Shown: positions 23,687 through 33,070, counted from the first letter of the stretch. The stretch: 64,000 nt of DNA from an uncultured Holophagaceae bacterium (GCA_903884655.1 CAISFO010000079.1:81811-145810); one strand, 5' to 3'. Notes: generated from the sequence alone by a model not told the origin. Numbers and translations are program-made.

Positions 23687-24574
23687 ATGCCCATCACCTC
23701 GACGGGCCTGGTCTTCACCCTGCTCTCGGCCCTGGCCTGGGCGGCCTTTGACGCCTTCCGGAAGCGCCTGGCCCGGGAAGTCTCGCCCGTCTTCCTGGGC
23801 CTGCTGCTGTCCCTGGTGCAGGCGCCGCTGCTGGCCCTGTGGGCCGCCACCCGGGAACCCTTCGGCCTGCCCACCGCCAGCCTGGGCCCCCTGGCCGCCT
23901 CGGCCCTGCTCAATGGCGTCGCCGTGGTGCTCTTCCTGGACGCCCTGCGGCTGGCACCCATGAGCCTGCTGATTCCGCTGCTGAGCTTCACGCCGGTGAT
24001 CTCCACCTCCCTGGCCTGGCTCTTCCGGGGCCAGGCACCGGGCTTCGTGCAGTACGCCGGGGCGGCCCTGGTGGTGTCGGGGGCCTGGGTGCTGCGGTTG
24101 GGCAGCGGGCCTTGGGGTGGGCTGGGGGCCACGCTGCGTGAACCCGGTGTGCGCCGCATGCTGCTCGTGGCCTGCCTCTGGAGCTGCACGAGCGTGCTGG
24201 ACCAGACGGCCGTGAACCGCGGCGCGGGGGCCTGGTACGCTCCGGTGGTCACGGCGGCGGTGGCCGTCCTCATGCTGCTCTGGACCGCGCTGCGGAGTCA
24301 GGTGCGGACATTCCTGCTGGCCGCGAAACCGCTGGCCTCGAGGCCCCTGCTGGCGGGCCTGGCCGTCGTCATCGGGGCCGGGGCCCTGGCGGTGCAGATC
24401 GAGGCCTTCCGCTGGGCGCCCGTGGGGTTCATCGAAGTGGTCAAGCGGGGCACAGGGATGGCCAGCGCAGTGCTCCTGGGTCGACTCGTCTTCGGTGAGC
24501 CGCTCAACGGGCGGAAAGTGATGGCGGTGGTGCTGCTTACCCTGGGCGTCGCCCTTGTGGTGGGCCTGCGCTGA
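23687..24574 (+). CDS. EamA/DMT superfamily transporter
   Basis: 295 aa with about ten membrane helices in two EamA halves (start GLVFTLLSALAWAAFDAFRK; second half from RMLLVACLWSCTSVLDQTAV; end GRKVMAVVLLTLGVALVVGL). The family exports or imports small metabolites such as amino acids; substrate unknown. It starts 9 bp after nuoF stops, so it is probably on the same transcript even though the functions seem unrelated. Confidence 0.9.
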   Translation: MPITSTGLVFTLLSALAWAAFDAFRKRLAREVSPVFLGLLLSLVQAPLLALWAATREPFGLPTASLGPLAASALLNGVAVVLFLDALRLAPMSLLIPLLSFTPVISTSLAWLFRGQAPGFVQYAGAALVVSGAWVLRLGSGPWGGLGATLREPGVRRMLLVACLWSCTSVLDQTAVNRGAGAWYAPVVTAAVAVLMLLWTALRSQVRTFLLAAKPLASRPLLAGLAVVIGAGALAVQIEAFRWAPVGFIEVVKRGTGMASAVLLGRLVFGEPLNGRKVMAVVLLTLGVALVVGLR

Positions 24575-24630
24575 ACGTTGGGGGCTGGTCGGCCCACGCT
24601 GCCTTTCGCGATGACCAGTGACCTGGCTGG

Positions 24631-25377
24631 TCAGGGCGCGCCGAGCTCCGAGCGCATCGGGTCCGGCTTCGCGTGCTCCCGGCCGGGCCAGCCGCTGAGG
24701 ACCAGGGGCACGCAGGCCTGGGCGATGGCTTCAACCCCCTGGCGCTCGTTGTTGAAGATCGCGTCGTACCAGCGATACGAGGTGATGTCCACGTGCAGGC
24801 AATCACTGATGAACTTCTCCCGGAGCTTCGACTGAGTGCGGACCAGTTCCTCCGCTTCCGCCTGGGGCAGGCCCAGGCGGCGCGCCATGGTCGCGGACCG
24901 GAACTCGAAGCTGCCCACCAGGCGGATATGGAAGCAGTTTTTCAGGTCCTGGCAGACCACGGCCCCGCCCCGGCCCACGAGGATGGCGCCACCAGCGCTG
25001 GCGATCCGGACCAGGTGCTTCACCAACCTGGCGTAGGCGTCCTCGTGGGTGAGGAAGCCAAAATGGGTCCGCAGCACATCCTGGGCATGGCTCTCGTCAC
25101 CCAGGTGGTCCAGGAGCTGCCGGGAGAGGTTCTCGTCCGCCGCCACCCGGTCCACCAGGGCCTTGTCGAAGACATTCCAGGCCTGACCCGTGGCCTCCTT
25201 CAGCAGGGTTTCGAGGCGCTGGGCCAGGGGATAGCCTTCGCAGCCGAACTCTCTGGAAATGGTGACGGAGGGGTGCACCGGGGCCCGGTGAGGATGGGCG
25301 AGGCGCTCCTGCATCCGGATCCAGCCCCGCTCGCGCTGCTCGACGCTCGGGATGAGAGCTGCCAGGGACTTGTCCAT
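24631..25377 (-). CDS. Cytidylate kinase-like family protein
   Basis: 248 aa. VTISREFGCEGYPLAQRLET near the N-terminus replaces the classical P-loop region as in the cytidylate-kinase-like 2 family (PF13189); other marks are WNVFDKALVDRVAADENLS, ILVGRGGAVVCQDLKN and FHIRLVGSFEFRSATMARRL. These proteins are P-loop nucleotide kinase relatives and their real substrate is generally unknown. Divergent from the metallophosphatase gene across 93 bp. Confidence 0.85.
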   Translation of the reverse strand: MDKSLAALIPSVEQRERGWIRMQERLAHPHRAPVHPSVTISREFGCEGYPLAQRLETLLKEATGQAWNVFDKALVDRVAADENLSRQLLDHLGDESHAQDVLRTHFGFLTHEDAYARLVKHLVRIASAGGAILVGRGGAVVCQDLKNCFHIRLVGSFEFRSATMARRLGLPQAEAEELVRTQSKLREKFISDCLHVDITSYRWYDAIFNNERQGVEAIAQACVPLVLSGWPGREHAKPDPMRSELGAP

Positions 25378-25470
25378 GGGGACCTCCCGCCTGTCGACCG
25401 CCAGCCTCGGAAAGCCGGTGACTGGAAGATAGGGCCTGTGGGGCCGAAGGCAAGGGCCTACCCTGGGTGC

Positions 25471-26814
25471 ATGCGCAGCCTCCTTGCCGCCTTCCTGACT
25501 CTGCTTCTCCAGGCCCAGGATGCCTTCCTGGTGAAGCCCTACCTGCAGCTGGGGGACGCGCCGCACGCCGCGCCCAGGGAGCGGCTCGACCTGCTGTGGC
25601 ACGCCGAGGATCACGAGGCCACGTGGGTTGTCGAGGTGCGCCTCCAGAAGGCCTGGGTCCCCCAGGGGGCACCCGCCTTCCTCCGCCTCGACGCCCCGCC
25701 GCTGCCCCCGCACCGGATCTACCGGGCCACCCTGCGGAACCTGCCCCCCGGCCTCCGGGTCCCCTACCGCGTGGTGCGGAACGGGGCGGTGGTCTTCGAG
25801 GCCGAGGCGCAACCGCGCAAGGCCGGTGCCCACCGGATGGTCGTGTTCGGCGATGCGGCGGATGGCTCCGTCGGCCAGGCGGCCATCGCGAAAGCGGTGC
25901 TGGACGCGCATCCGGATGCCGTCTTCATCGCCGGGGATCTGGTCTATGGCCGGGGCCGCGCCGCGGAGTACCGGGACCACTTCTTCCCCATCTACAACAG
26001 CGAGGCCGTGCCCTTGATGCGGACCACGCCCTTCCTGGGCGTCCCCGGCAACCACGACGTGCCCTTCGCCAAGTTCCCCGACGCCGCCGCCTACTTCGCC
26101 TACTGGTCCCAGCCTCTGAACGGGCCCGCCTTGAAGACCGGGGAACCGGACGCAGCACCCGTACTTGCCGGACTGCACGACGCGATGGTGGCAGCCTCGG
26201 GCCCGGCCTTCCCCCGCATGGCCAGCTTCAGCTTCGACTACGGATTGGTCCACTGGACGGTGCTGGATTCCAATGCCTACGTGGACTGGGAGCATCCCGT
26301 CATGAAAGCCTGGCTGGAGGCGGACCTCAGGGCGGCTCAGCGCGCCCCCTGGCGCATCGTGGCCCTGCACCATCCCCTGTTCCAAAGCTCCCGTGCCCAC
26401 TTCGATGACCAGTGGATGCGGCCCATCAGCCCGCTGCTCGAGAAGTACCGGGTGGACCTGGTGCTTGCGGGCCATGTCCACAACTACCAGCGCACGGCAC
26501 CGCTGCGCTTCAAGCCCACCCAGGCCGGTCCCCGCGGCAAGCCCGTGGCGGGGGAGTTCACCGTGGACGAGGCCTTCGATGGCAAGCAGGTCACGCGGGC
26601 AAAAGGCCCCATCCACATCGTCTCCGGCGCCGGAGGCGCCGAGCTCTACGATCCCTGGCAGACGGACGCGAAGGCCAGCTGGCAGCCCTCGACCCGCACC
26701 TTCATTTCCGACAAGCACTCCTTCACTGTGCTGGAGGTGGAGGCAAAACGGCTTCGCCTCCGCCAGCTCGATGTCGACGGACGGGAGCTGGATGCCATCA
26801 CGCTGACGAAGTAA
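25471..26814 (+). CDS. Secreted purple-acid-phosphatase-like metallophosphoesterase
   Basis: 447 aa with a signal peptide (about residues 1-16, MRSLLAAFLTLLLQAQ). A fibronectin-like N-terminal domain is followed by the calcineurin-type metal site: FGDAADG, FIAGDLVYGRG, GVPGNHDVPF, IVALHHPLF and LAGHVHNYQRTAP. All five blocks of a dinuclear metallophosphoesterase are present. It would hydrolyse phosphate esters outside the cytoplasm. No phosphate regulon genes lie beside it. Confidence 0.9.
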   Translation: MRSLLAAFLTLLLQAQDAFLVKPYLQLGDAPHAAPRERLDLLWHAEDHEATWVVEVRLQKAWVPQGAPAFLRLDAPPLPPHRIYRATLRNLPPGLRVPYRVVRNGAVVFEAEAQPRKAGAHRMVVFGDAADGSVGQAAIAKAVLDAHPDAVFIAGDLVYGRGRAAEYRDHFFPIYNSEAVPLMRTTPFLGVPGNHDVPFAKFPDAAAYFAYWSQPLNGPALKTGEPDAAPVLAGLHDAMVAASGPAFPRMASFSFDYGLVHWTVLDSNAYVDWEHPVMKAWLEADLRAAQRAPWRIVALHHPLFQSSRAHFDDQWMRPISPLLEKYRVDLVLAGHVHNYQRTAPLRFKPTQAGPRGKPVAGEFTVDEAFDGKQVTRAKGPIHIVSGAGGAELYDPWQTDAKASWQPSTRTFISDKHSFTVLEVEAKRLRLRQLDVDGRELDAITLTK

Positions 26815-28278
26815 CTACTGGGCCTCGGGCGAGGCATGAGGGCCCCGGGTCGCCGAGGCCCAGGCGCCCAGCAGGGCCAGGGCGGCGCCGGTCAGCATGG
26901 CGGCGCGGTAACCCCGGGCGAAGGCCTCGGCGGCCTGCGGAGAGCTGCCGATCTTCAGCAGGGCGCGCCAGCCGCCGGGACCCAGGTGACTGGCGGCGAT
27001 GCCTCCAAGAATGGCCACGCTGAGCGCCTGGCCGGTGACCCGCATGGTGCCGAGGAAGGCGCCGGCCACGCTGAGCTGGGAGCGGGCCACGCTGCCCATG
27101 ATGGCACTGGTGTTGGGTGCACTGAAGGCAGCCATGCCCACGCCCACGATGCCCAGGGCCCCGGCGATGGGAAGGAGGGACGCGCTGCGGCCGAGGAGGC
27201 CCAGCAGGGCCATGCCCAGGGCCACGAGCCCCATGCCGGAGGTGCTGAGCAGGCGGGAGCCCACCCGGTCACTGAGGCGCCCGGCCAGGGGGCTCAGACA
27301 GGCCTGCATGAGCGGTTGCCCCAGCATGATCCAGCCGGTGACCTTCGCGGTCCGGCCCTGCACCAGCTGGAGCTGCACGGCCGTCAGGACCGCCACGGCG
27401 TAGAGGGCCATGTAGTTGAGCAGGGCCGCCAGGTTGGCCGAGGCGAACAGGCGGTTCCCCCGCAGCAGGTCCAGGTCCACCAGGGGTGTTTTTGCCCGGC
27501 CCTCCTGCAACACAAAAGCCCCGCCGGCCCCCGCCGCCACGAGCAGCAGCGTCCATACGCGCAGGGACCGCCAGCCCCATTCGGCGGCGAAGGTGAGCGG
27601 CACCAGCAGGCCTACCAGAAAAATGGCCAGGAGAACCGCCCCTGGGAGATCCAGGCTCGTCCGCCGGGTCGCGACGGCGCCTTCACTCCGCTGCGGTCGC
27701 GGCAGGATCCGCCAGCCCCACAGGAAGACCACCAGGCCGATGGGCAGGTTCACCAGGAAGATCCAGGGCCAGCCGAAGTGGTCCACCAGGAAGCCCCCCA
27801 GGGGCGGGCCCACGCTGAGCCCCAGGTAGACGGCCATGACGTTGATGCCCAGGGCCCGGCCCCGCTCCTGGGCGGGGAACACCGAGGTGACGATGGCCGC
27901 CGATGTCGCGTAGAGCAGGGCACCGCCGATGCCCTGGGCGATGCGGCTGAGGATGAGGGTCGGGCCGTTCCAGCTGAAGGCGGCCGCCAGCGAGGCCAGG
28001 GTGAAGATTGCGATGCCCGCCAAATAGAACTGGACCCGCTCATGCTGGTCGGCCAGACGGCCCAGGGGGATCAGGAGCACGGCGATGCAGAGCAGGTACG
28101 AAGCCTGCACCCAGAGGGAAGCGGCGAAGCTGAGGCTCAGCAGGGGGCCCATCTTCGGCAGGGCCACCGCCACGATGGAGGCATCCAGGGGCGTCATGAA
28201 GGCGCCCACACTGGTGAGGGCCAGCAGGAGCCAGCGGCGGTCGTTCAGGCCGGACTCTGGCGCCGTGTGAGATCCCAT
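26815..28278 (-). CDS. MFS transporter, DHA2 (14-helix) drug exporter family
   Basis: 487 aa. Helix 1 with the family motif LTSVGAFMTPLDASIVAVALP, the motif A loop PLGRLADQHERV, SRIAQGIGGALLYATSAAIV (motif C-like) and about 14 helices in total fit the EmrB/QacA group of proton-coupled exporters. It probably exports drugs or hydrophobic compounds; no regulator adjoins it. Start at ATG 28278 (GAGGA 5 nt before); an in-frame extension to 28338 is not needed. Confidence 0.92.
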   Translation of the reverse strand: MGSHTAPESGLNDRRWLLLALTSVGAFMTPLDASIVAVALPKMGPLLSLSFAASLWVQASYLLCIAVLLIPLGRLADQHERVQFYLAGIAIFTLASLAAAFSWNGPTLILSRIAQGIGGALLYATSAAIVTSVFPAQERGRALGINVMAVYLGLSVGPPLGGFLVDHFGWPWIFLVNLPIGLVVFLWGWRILPRPQRSEGAVATRRTSLDLPGAVLLAIFLVGLLVPLTFAAEWGWRSLRVWTLLLVAAGAGGAFVLQEGRAKTPLVDLDLLRGNRLFASANLAALLNYMALYAVAVLTAVQLQLVQGRTAKVTGWIMLGQPLMQACLSPLAGRLSDRVGSRLLSTSGMGLVALGMALLGLLGRSASLLPIAGALGIVGVGMAAFSAPNTSAIMGSVARSQLSVAGAFLGTMRVTGQALSVAILGGIAASHLGPGGWRALLKIGSSPQAAEAFARGYRAAMLTGAALALLGAWASATRGPHASPEAQ

Positions 28279-28365
28279 GGCAGTCCTCGGGTGCGGGAGA
28301 TCCCGCGTCCTTCGATCTTTACGCAGCCAGTGAGCCATGGCCAGCGGAGGAAGGTGGTGTGTACC

Positions 28366-28779
28366 CTACCGCCGGACCGAAACGAGGGTGTAGCGGTGGA
28401 TTCTGTGATTCTTCAGCTCGAAGATCCAGGTGTCGGTCCAGATGGCCTCGGTTTCGACCTTGACGACGGCCTGGACCTCCCCCTGCGCGTCCCTCAGCGA
28501 GATGACCTCCACCCGGAGTTTCGGATGCTTCCGGAACGCGGTGCGGAAGAATTCCCGGATCTGCGGTTTGCTCAGACTTCCAGCTGATCCGAGGAAGACG
28601 GCGTCATCCGCGAGGCAATTCGACATGCCTTCCAGGTCCCGTTGGCCATAGGCCTCCAGGAACCCAAGCACGACCTTGGCGTCTGCGCTGCTGGGGGTCG
28701 GAGTGGTCCTGGGAGGCGGATGGCAGGAGACCAGGCCTGCGAGCAGGGGAAGGGTTAGGAACCGCGCAGCCAGCCTCAT
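28366..28779 (-). CDS. SnoaL-like (NTF2-fold) lipoprotein
   Basis: 137 aa. The lipobox ends at Cys19 (LLAGLVSC). After a Thr/Pro-rich linker comes the NTF2-like pattern VVLGFLEAYGQRDLEGMSNC, LADDAVFLGSAGSLSKPQIR, FFRTAFRKHPKLRVEVISL and TWIFELKNHRIHRYTLVSV. The fold hosts many isomerases and also non-enzymatic proteins; the function here is unknown. Anchored at the cell surface or outer membrane. Confidence 0.8.
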   Translation of the reverse strand: MRLAARFLTLPLLAGLVSCHPPPRTTPTPSSADAKVVLGFLEAYGQRDLEGMSNCLADDAVFLGSAGSLSKPQIREFFRTAFRKHPKLRVEVISLRDAQGEVQAVVKVETEAIWTDTWIFELKNHRIHRYTLVSVRR

Positions 28780-28829
28780 GGGTCCTCAGGGTAGCCGAGT
28801 CCAGGGCCCAAGGGTCCCGGGACCAGGTC

Positions 28830-29327
28830 CTAGCGTCCGAAGCTGATGGAATAGACCAGCGGCCTGGGCAGCTTGGGACTCTTCACGGTGGCGGTCAGGG
28901 TGAGGGACCGGCCGTCGGGGCTCAGCTTGAAGACATTGGTCCGCTCGCCCTCATCGTTCTTGAAGGTCTGGACGAGCTGATCCTTCGTGACCTGGGCGGC
29001 CACCATGAACTTGTCGCCGTCCTCGCGGGTCCAGGGGGCGGCCTTGCCGCCCGGGGGCATGTGGATGGGCTCGCGCTCGTCGAGCCTCACGAGCACTTCC
29101 TTGTCGGAGATGGCGATCATCACCTTCCGGTAGGCCGGATTCAGGTTCACGAGCTTGTGCCGGGCGATGGGCCGCTTGATGAAGTTCATGTCCGCCACGG
29201 TGGCGTCGATGGCGGCGGGGATGTCATCGGTGCGGGTCTGGTTCCAGGTGCCGGAGAGGGAGGGTTCCTGGGCCGCCAGCGACAACACCGCAATGGTGGG
29301 TACAAGGAACAGCTTGGCTGAACGCAT
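28830..29327 (-). CDS. Hypothetical secreted protein
   Basis: 165 aa with a signal peptide (MRSAKLFLVPTIAVLSLAAQ). The mature part is mostly beta strands (SGTWNQTRTDD; MIAISDKEVLVRLDE; NVFKLSPDGRSLTLTATVKS; RPLVYSISFGR), similar in style to small secreted lipocalin-like proteins, but I recognise no family. It lies downstream of argF, separated by a strong hairpin. Confidence 0.7.
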   Translation of the reverse strand: MRSAKLFLVPTIAVLSLAAQEPSLSGTWNQTRTDDIPAAIDATVADMNFIKRPIARHKLVNLNPAYRKVMIAISDKEVLVRLDEREPIHMPPGGKAAPWTREDGDKFMVAAQVTKDQLVQTFKNDEGERTNVFKLSPDGRSLTLTATVKSPKLPRPLVYSISFGR

Positions 29328-29371
29328 CGAGACTCCGTGGGGGTTGGTGGACCCAACCATAGCACTTCCCG

Positions 29372-29407
29372 GCGCAGAAATGGCCCCGAGCGGGGCCATT
29401 TCTGCGC
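29372..29407 (-). terminator. Perfect 17-bp stem hairpin downstream of argF
   Basis: GCGCAGAAATGGCCCCG, a 2-nt loop region, and CGGGGCCATTTCTGCGC form a perfect inverted repeat 15 bp after the argF stop. No T-run follows on either strand, so it may terminate poorly or protect a 3' end. It could also be a bidirectional element. Confidence 0.55.
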
Positions 29408-29421
29408 GAGTGGAAGGTCGA

Positions 29422-30414
29422 CTACCCGATGGTGGCGACCATCACCGCCTTGATGGTGTGCATGCGGTTCTCGGCCTCGTCGAAGACCACGCTGTGGCGG
29501 CTGCGGAAGACTTCATCGGTGACCTCGCGGATGTCGTGGCCCTGGGCGTTCATCTCCTTGGCCAGCTTGGTTTCGAAGTCATGGAAGGCGGGCAGGCAAT
29601 GGAGGAACTTCAGGTCTGGGTTGCCGGTCATCTGCACCATCTCCATGGTGACCTTGAAGGGCGTGAGCAGCTTCACCCGGGCGGGGATCTGGTCCTCCTC
29701 GCCCATGCTGGCCCAGACGTCGGTGTAGATCACGTCGGCGCCCTTCACCGCCTCGGCCACGTTGTCCGTCACCTCGATGGTGGCTCCGGTCTGCTTGGCG
29801 GCTTCTCTGGCGGCTTCGAGCACCTTGGGATCGGGGGCCAGCTCCTTGGGCCCAAGGGCCACCATGTGCATGCCGGTCTTGGCGGCGCCGTACATCAGGG
29901 CGTAGCTCATGTTGTTGCGGATGTCGCCGCAGAACACCAGCTTCACCTTGTGCAGCGGCTTGGCCACGTGCTCCTCGATGGTGAGGAAGTCGGCGAGGAT
30001 CTGGGTGGGGTGGTCAGTGTCGGTGAGGCCGTTCCACACGGGCACACCGCTGTGCTTCGCCAGGGCTTCCACCACTTCCTGCTTGTAGCCCCGGTACTCG
30101 ATGCCGTCGTAGAAGCGGCCCAGCACCTTGGCGCTGTCTTCGATGGATTCCTTCTTGCCCACTTGGGAGCTGGCGGAATCCAGGAAGGTGACGTGGGCCC
30201 CTTCCTCCAGGGCGCCCACCTCGAAGGCGCAGCGGGTGCGGGTGCTGGTCTTCTCGAAGAGCAGCACGATGTTCTTGCCCTTGAGCAGGTCGTTGTAGAC
30301 ACCCATGCGCTTCTTGGCCTTCAGGTCCCGGGACAGGTCCAGGAGGTAGCGGACTTCCTCCGGGGAGAAGTCCATCAGCGTGAGAAAGCTGCGACCCTTC
30401 AGGTTGACGGCCAT
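29422..30414 (-). CDS. argF: Ornithine carbamoyltransferase
   Basis: 330 aa. Carbamoyl phosphate site [10 protein letters not shown] near residue 55; ornithine site HCLPAFHD near the C-terminus; other marks are [16 protein letters not shown] and [16 protein letters not shown]. It makes citrulline from ornithine and carbamoyl phosphate in arginine synthesis. Start at the ATG at 30414 ([13 protein letters not shown]) with GGAG 7 nt upstream; the ATG at 30426 is in frame but less likely. Other arg genes are not in view. Confidence 0.96.
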   Translation of the reverse strand: MAVNLKGRSFLTLMDFSPEEVRYLLDLSRDLKAKKRMGVYNDLLKGKNIVLLFEKTSTRTRCAFEVGALEEGAHVTFLDSASSQVGKKESIEDSAKVLGRFYDGIEYRGYKQEVVEALAKHSGVPVWNGLTDTDHPTQILADFLTIEEHVAKPLHKVKLVFCGDIRNNMSYALMYGAAKTGMHMVALGPKELAPDPKVLEAAREAAKQTGATIEVTDNVAEAVKGADVIYTDVWASMGEEDQIPARVKLLTPFKVTMEMVQMTGNPDLKFLHCLPAFHDFETKLAKEMNAQGHDIREVTDEVFRSRHSVVFDEAENRMHTIKAVMVATIG

Positions 30415-30443
30415 GATGTGCTCCATCGGAAATCCAGGGCACA

Positions 30444-30525
30444 GAGTAGCGCTGGGCCTTCGATCCAGCGATTTGAAATGACCTTTTGGGGCAAGTACTT
30501 TACAGAGTGTTCGAAAGCGCTACTC
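30444..30525. promoter_or_regulatory. 10-bp inverted repeat flanking the argF leader
   Basis: GAGTAGCGCT (30444-30453) and AGCGCTACTC (30516-30525) are perfect inverted copies bracketing the region just upstream of argF. The second arm overlaps the end of the biotin-carrier gene. The spacing (62 bp) is too long for a simple terminator, so it may bind a repressor pair. Confidence 0.3.
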
Positions 30526-30843
30526 GAACTCCACCAGCAGCTGGCCTTTCATGACCGTGTCCCCGGGGGTGGCGTGCAGCGCCTTGACGGTGGCCCCGTC
30601 GTGGGCCGTGATGTGGTTCTGCATCTTCATGGCTTCGAGGATCAGCAGGCTCTGGCCGGGCTGCACGGTTTCTCCGGGCTGCACGAGCACCTGGAGGACG
30701 AGGCCCGGGATGACGGCCTTCAGCCGCCGAGGGTCCTTCGGCGTGTGGGGTTTCCGGTTGGCGAACTTCCTGGTGAAGGCCGTCTCGTAGGCCGTGTCGT
30801 GCAGGGTGAGGATCTGGCGGATGGGCTTCTGGGCGGCAGTCAT
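30520..30843 (-). CDS. Biotin/lipoyl carrier protein (BCCP-type)
   Basis: 107 aa. The C-terminal ~75 residues form a biotinyl domain with the attachment motif LEAMKMQNH, preceded by GLVLQVLVQPGETVQPGQSL and followed by GATVKALHATPGDTVMKGQL. The N-terminus is short and charged. It follows the carboxyltransferase gene by 38 bp. It is the size of the small carrier subunit of propionyl-CoA carboxylase or methylmalonyl-CoA decarboxylase. Confidence 0.9.
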   Translation of the reverse strand: MTAAQKPIRQILTLHDTAYETAFTRKFANRKPHTPKDPRRLKAVIPGLVLQVLVQPGETVQPGQSLLILEAMKMQNHITAHDGATVKALHATPGDTVMKGQLLVEFE

Positions 30844-30881
30844 GGGGCCTCGCACGGCAAGGGAGCAGGAGTCCTGCATAC

Positions 30882-32423
30882 TCAAAAGGGCGGTACGCCG
30901 TGCTTTCGGGCGGGGCGCAACTCGGACTTCCCTTCGGAGATCTCCAGGGCGTGGAGGAGGAAGCCCCGGGTCTGGTGGGGCGAGATGACCGCATCCACAT
31001 GGCCGTTGGCGGCGGCCACGTAGGGGCTGGCGAACTTCTCCGTGTATTCGCGGACCTTCTCCCGGCGGAAGGCTTCGGGATCGGCCGCCTCGGCGATCTC
31101 ACCCTTGAAAATGATGTTCGCGGCGCCCTCGGGGCCCATGACGGCGATCTCGGCGCAGGGCCAGGCGAATACGAAATCGGCGCCCAGATGCCGGGAGCAC
31201 ATGGCGATGTAGCCGCCTCCATAGGCCTTTCGCAGGATCACCGTGATCTTGGGAACAGTGGCCTCGCTGTAGGCGTAGAGCAGCTTGGCGCCATGGCGGA
31301 TGACCCCCGCGTGCTCCTGGTCCACGCCCGGCAGATACCCCGGCAGGTCCACGAAGGTGACCAGGGGGATGTCGAAGGCGTCGCAGAAGCGGATGAAGCG
31401 GGCGGCCTTGTCCGAGCTGTCCACATCCAGCACGCCCGCGAGGACCATGGGCTGGTTGGCCACGATGCCGACGGTGCGGCCGTCCATGCGGGCGAAGCCC
31501 ACCACGATATTGGCCGCCCACATGGCCTGCACCTCCAGGAAGTCCGAGCCGTCGCAGACCGCCCGGATCACGTCGCGCACGTCGTAGGGTTTGTTGGCCT
31601 CGGCCGGGATAACGGCTTCCAGGCTCACCTCCGAGCGGGAGGGGATGGCACTGACGGGCGCGGCCTTCTTGCGGTTGTTCCAGGGGATGTAGGTAACCAG
31701 GCGCTTCACCTGCTCGAAGCACTCGGCCTCGCTCTGGGCGTAGAAGTGCGCGTTGCCCGAGAGCTCCGCCTGGACCCGGGCCCCGCCCAGGTCCTCCATG
31801 GTGATCTCCTCCCCCAGTACGGTCTTGATGACCTCGGGTCCGGTGATGAACATCTTGGAGATCTTGTCCACGACGAAGACGAAGTCCGTCAGGGCCGGCG
31901 AGTAGACCGCGCCCCCCGCGCAGGGGCCCAGGATGATGGAGATCTGGGGGATGACGCCCGAGGCCAGGGTGTTGCGGTAGAAGATCTCCCCGTAGCCCGC
32001 CAGGGAGTTCACACCCTCCTGAATGCGGGCGCCGCCGGAATCATTGATGCCGATGAGGGGAATGCCGAGCTTGATGGCGTGGTCCATGATCTTCGTGATC
32101 TTGCGGGCGTGGGCCAGGCCCAGGGACCCCCCGGCCACAGTGAAATCCTGGGCGAAGATGGCCACCGGATGGCCCAGGATGGTGCCGGTGCCAGTGATGA
32201 CTCCGTCGCCTCGGAGCTTCTTGTTCTCCATGCCGAAGTCGGCGCACTTGTGTTCCACAAAGAGGTCGTACTCGTGGAAGGAGTCCTGGTCCACGATGGC
32301 CATGATGCGCTCCCGGGCCATCCGCTTGCCCTGGGCCTTCTGCCGCCGGGCGGCCTCGGGGTGGGTGCCGGTGGCCTCGGCGTGCTTGGTGGCGTGGTCC
32401 TTCATTTTCTTTCGCAGGGACAT
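30882..32423 (-). CDS. Acyl-CoA carboxyltransferase beta subunit (propionyl-CoA carboxylase/methylmalonyl-CoA decarboxylase type)
   Basis: 513 aa. Two crotonase-like halves: GTILGHPVAIFAQDFTVAGGSLG, INDSGGARIQEGVNSLAGYG and AGGAVYSPALTDFVFVV in the first; VDLPGYLPGVDQEHAGVIRHG and LRKAYGGGYIAMCSRHLGAD in the second. It transfers the carboxyl group between biotin and an acyl-CoA, probably propionyl-CoA. Start ATG 32423 (MSLRKKMKDHATKH). A biotin carrier gene follows but no biotin carboxylase or Na+-pump subunit is in view, so carboxylase versus decarboxylase cannot be settled here. Confidence 0.93.
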   Translation of the reverse strand: MSLRKKMKDHATKHAEATGTHPEAARRQKAQGKRMARERIMAIVDQDSFHEYDLFVEHKCADFGMENKKLRGDGVITGTGTILGHPVAIFAQDFTVAGGSLGLAHARKITKIMDHAIKLGIPLIGINDSGGARIQEGVNSLAGYGEIFYRNTLASGVIPQISIILGPCAGGAVYSPALTDFVFVVDKISKMFITGPEVIKTVLGEEITMEDLGGARVQAELSGNAHFYAQSEAECFEQVKRLVTYIPWNNRKKAAPVSAIPSRSEVSLEAVIPAEANKPYDVRDVIRAVCDGSDFLEVQAMWAANIVVGFARMDGRTVGIVANQPMVLAGVLDVDSSDKAARFIRFCDAFDIPLVTFVDLPGYLPGVDQEHAGVIRHGAKLLYAYSEATVPKITVILRKAYGGGYIAMCSRHLGADFVFAWPCAEIAVMGPEGAANIIFKGEIAEAADPEAFRREKVREYTEKFASPYVAAANGHVDAVISPHQTRGFLLHALEISEGKSELRPARKHGVPPF

Positions 32424-32641
32424 CAGGCAACTCTCGACAGGCAAGTCCAACAAGGCAGATGGGAACGCTTCCATAAAGACGACTCCTACATCATGAATAA
32501 AAATGCCAGGGGAATCATGAGGCATGGATCAAGTTTCCTCGGAGTAGATTCGCGGATTCCCTGTCCCATGGGCGCGCGGATCAACGTATAGTCAGGTCCA
32601 CGAACCAGCCCACCAAGGGATTGAAGGCGCAGGAGGCATTG

Positions 32642-33070
32642 ATGCGACCACTGAAGCAGCTGATCGAGTCGAAGCGGTCCATGGTGTCCGTGGCCCCGGA
32701 TGACTCCGTCTTCACGGCCCTCGCACTGCTGGCCCAGTTCGACATCGGCGCCCTGCCCGTGCTGGAGGGCGGCAAGCTCGTGGGCATCTTCTCGGAGCGG
32801 GACTACGCCCGGAAGATCATCCTCAAGGGCAAGGCCTCGAAGGACACGCCGGTCCGGGAGATCATGAGCGAGAAGATCATCTGCGTGACTCTCGACGAGA
32901 CGGTTGAACAGTGCATGGCCCTGATGACCGAGAAGCACATCCGGCACCTGCCCGTGCTCGGCGCACAGCATGAGATGGTCGGCATCCTCTCCATTGGCGA
33001 CCTGGTGAAGGAAGTCATCTCCGAGCAGAAGTTCACCATTGAACAGCTGGTGCACTACATCAACAACTGA
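32642..33070 (+). CDS. CBS-domain protein
   Basis: 142 aa made of two CBS repeats: SVAPDDSVFTALALLAQFDI, GALPVLEGGKLVGIFSERDY, then VTLDETVEQCMALMTEKHIR, HLPVLGAQHEMVGILSIGDL. CBS pairs bind adenine nucleotides and usually regulate a partner enzyme or channel; this is a stand-alone pair. Start ATG 32642, 7-8 nt after AGGAGG. It is divergent from the carboxyltransferase gene and ends 80 bp before the threonine leader. Confidence 0.9.
   Translation: MRPLKQLIESKRSMVSVAPDDSVFTALALLAQFDIGALPVLEGGKLVGIFSERDYARKIILKGKASKDTPVREIMSEKIICVTLDETVEQCMALMTEKHIRHLPVLGAQHEMVGILSIGDLVKEVISEQKFTIEQLVHYINN

Noticed and set aside
32424..32641. TCATGA repeats in the carboxyltransferase/CBS gap as a regulatory motif
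   Set aside because: TCATGA is a common 6-mer palindrome and the two copies show no extended symmetry.
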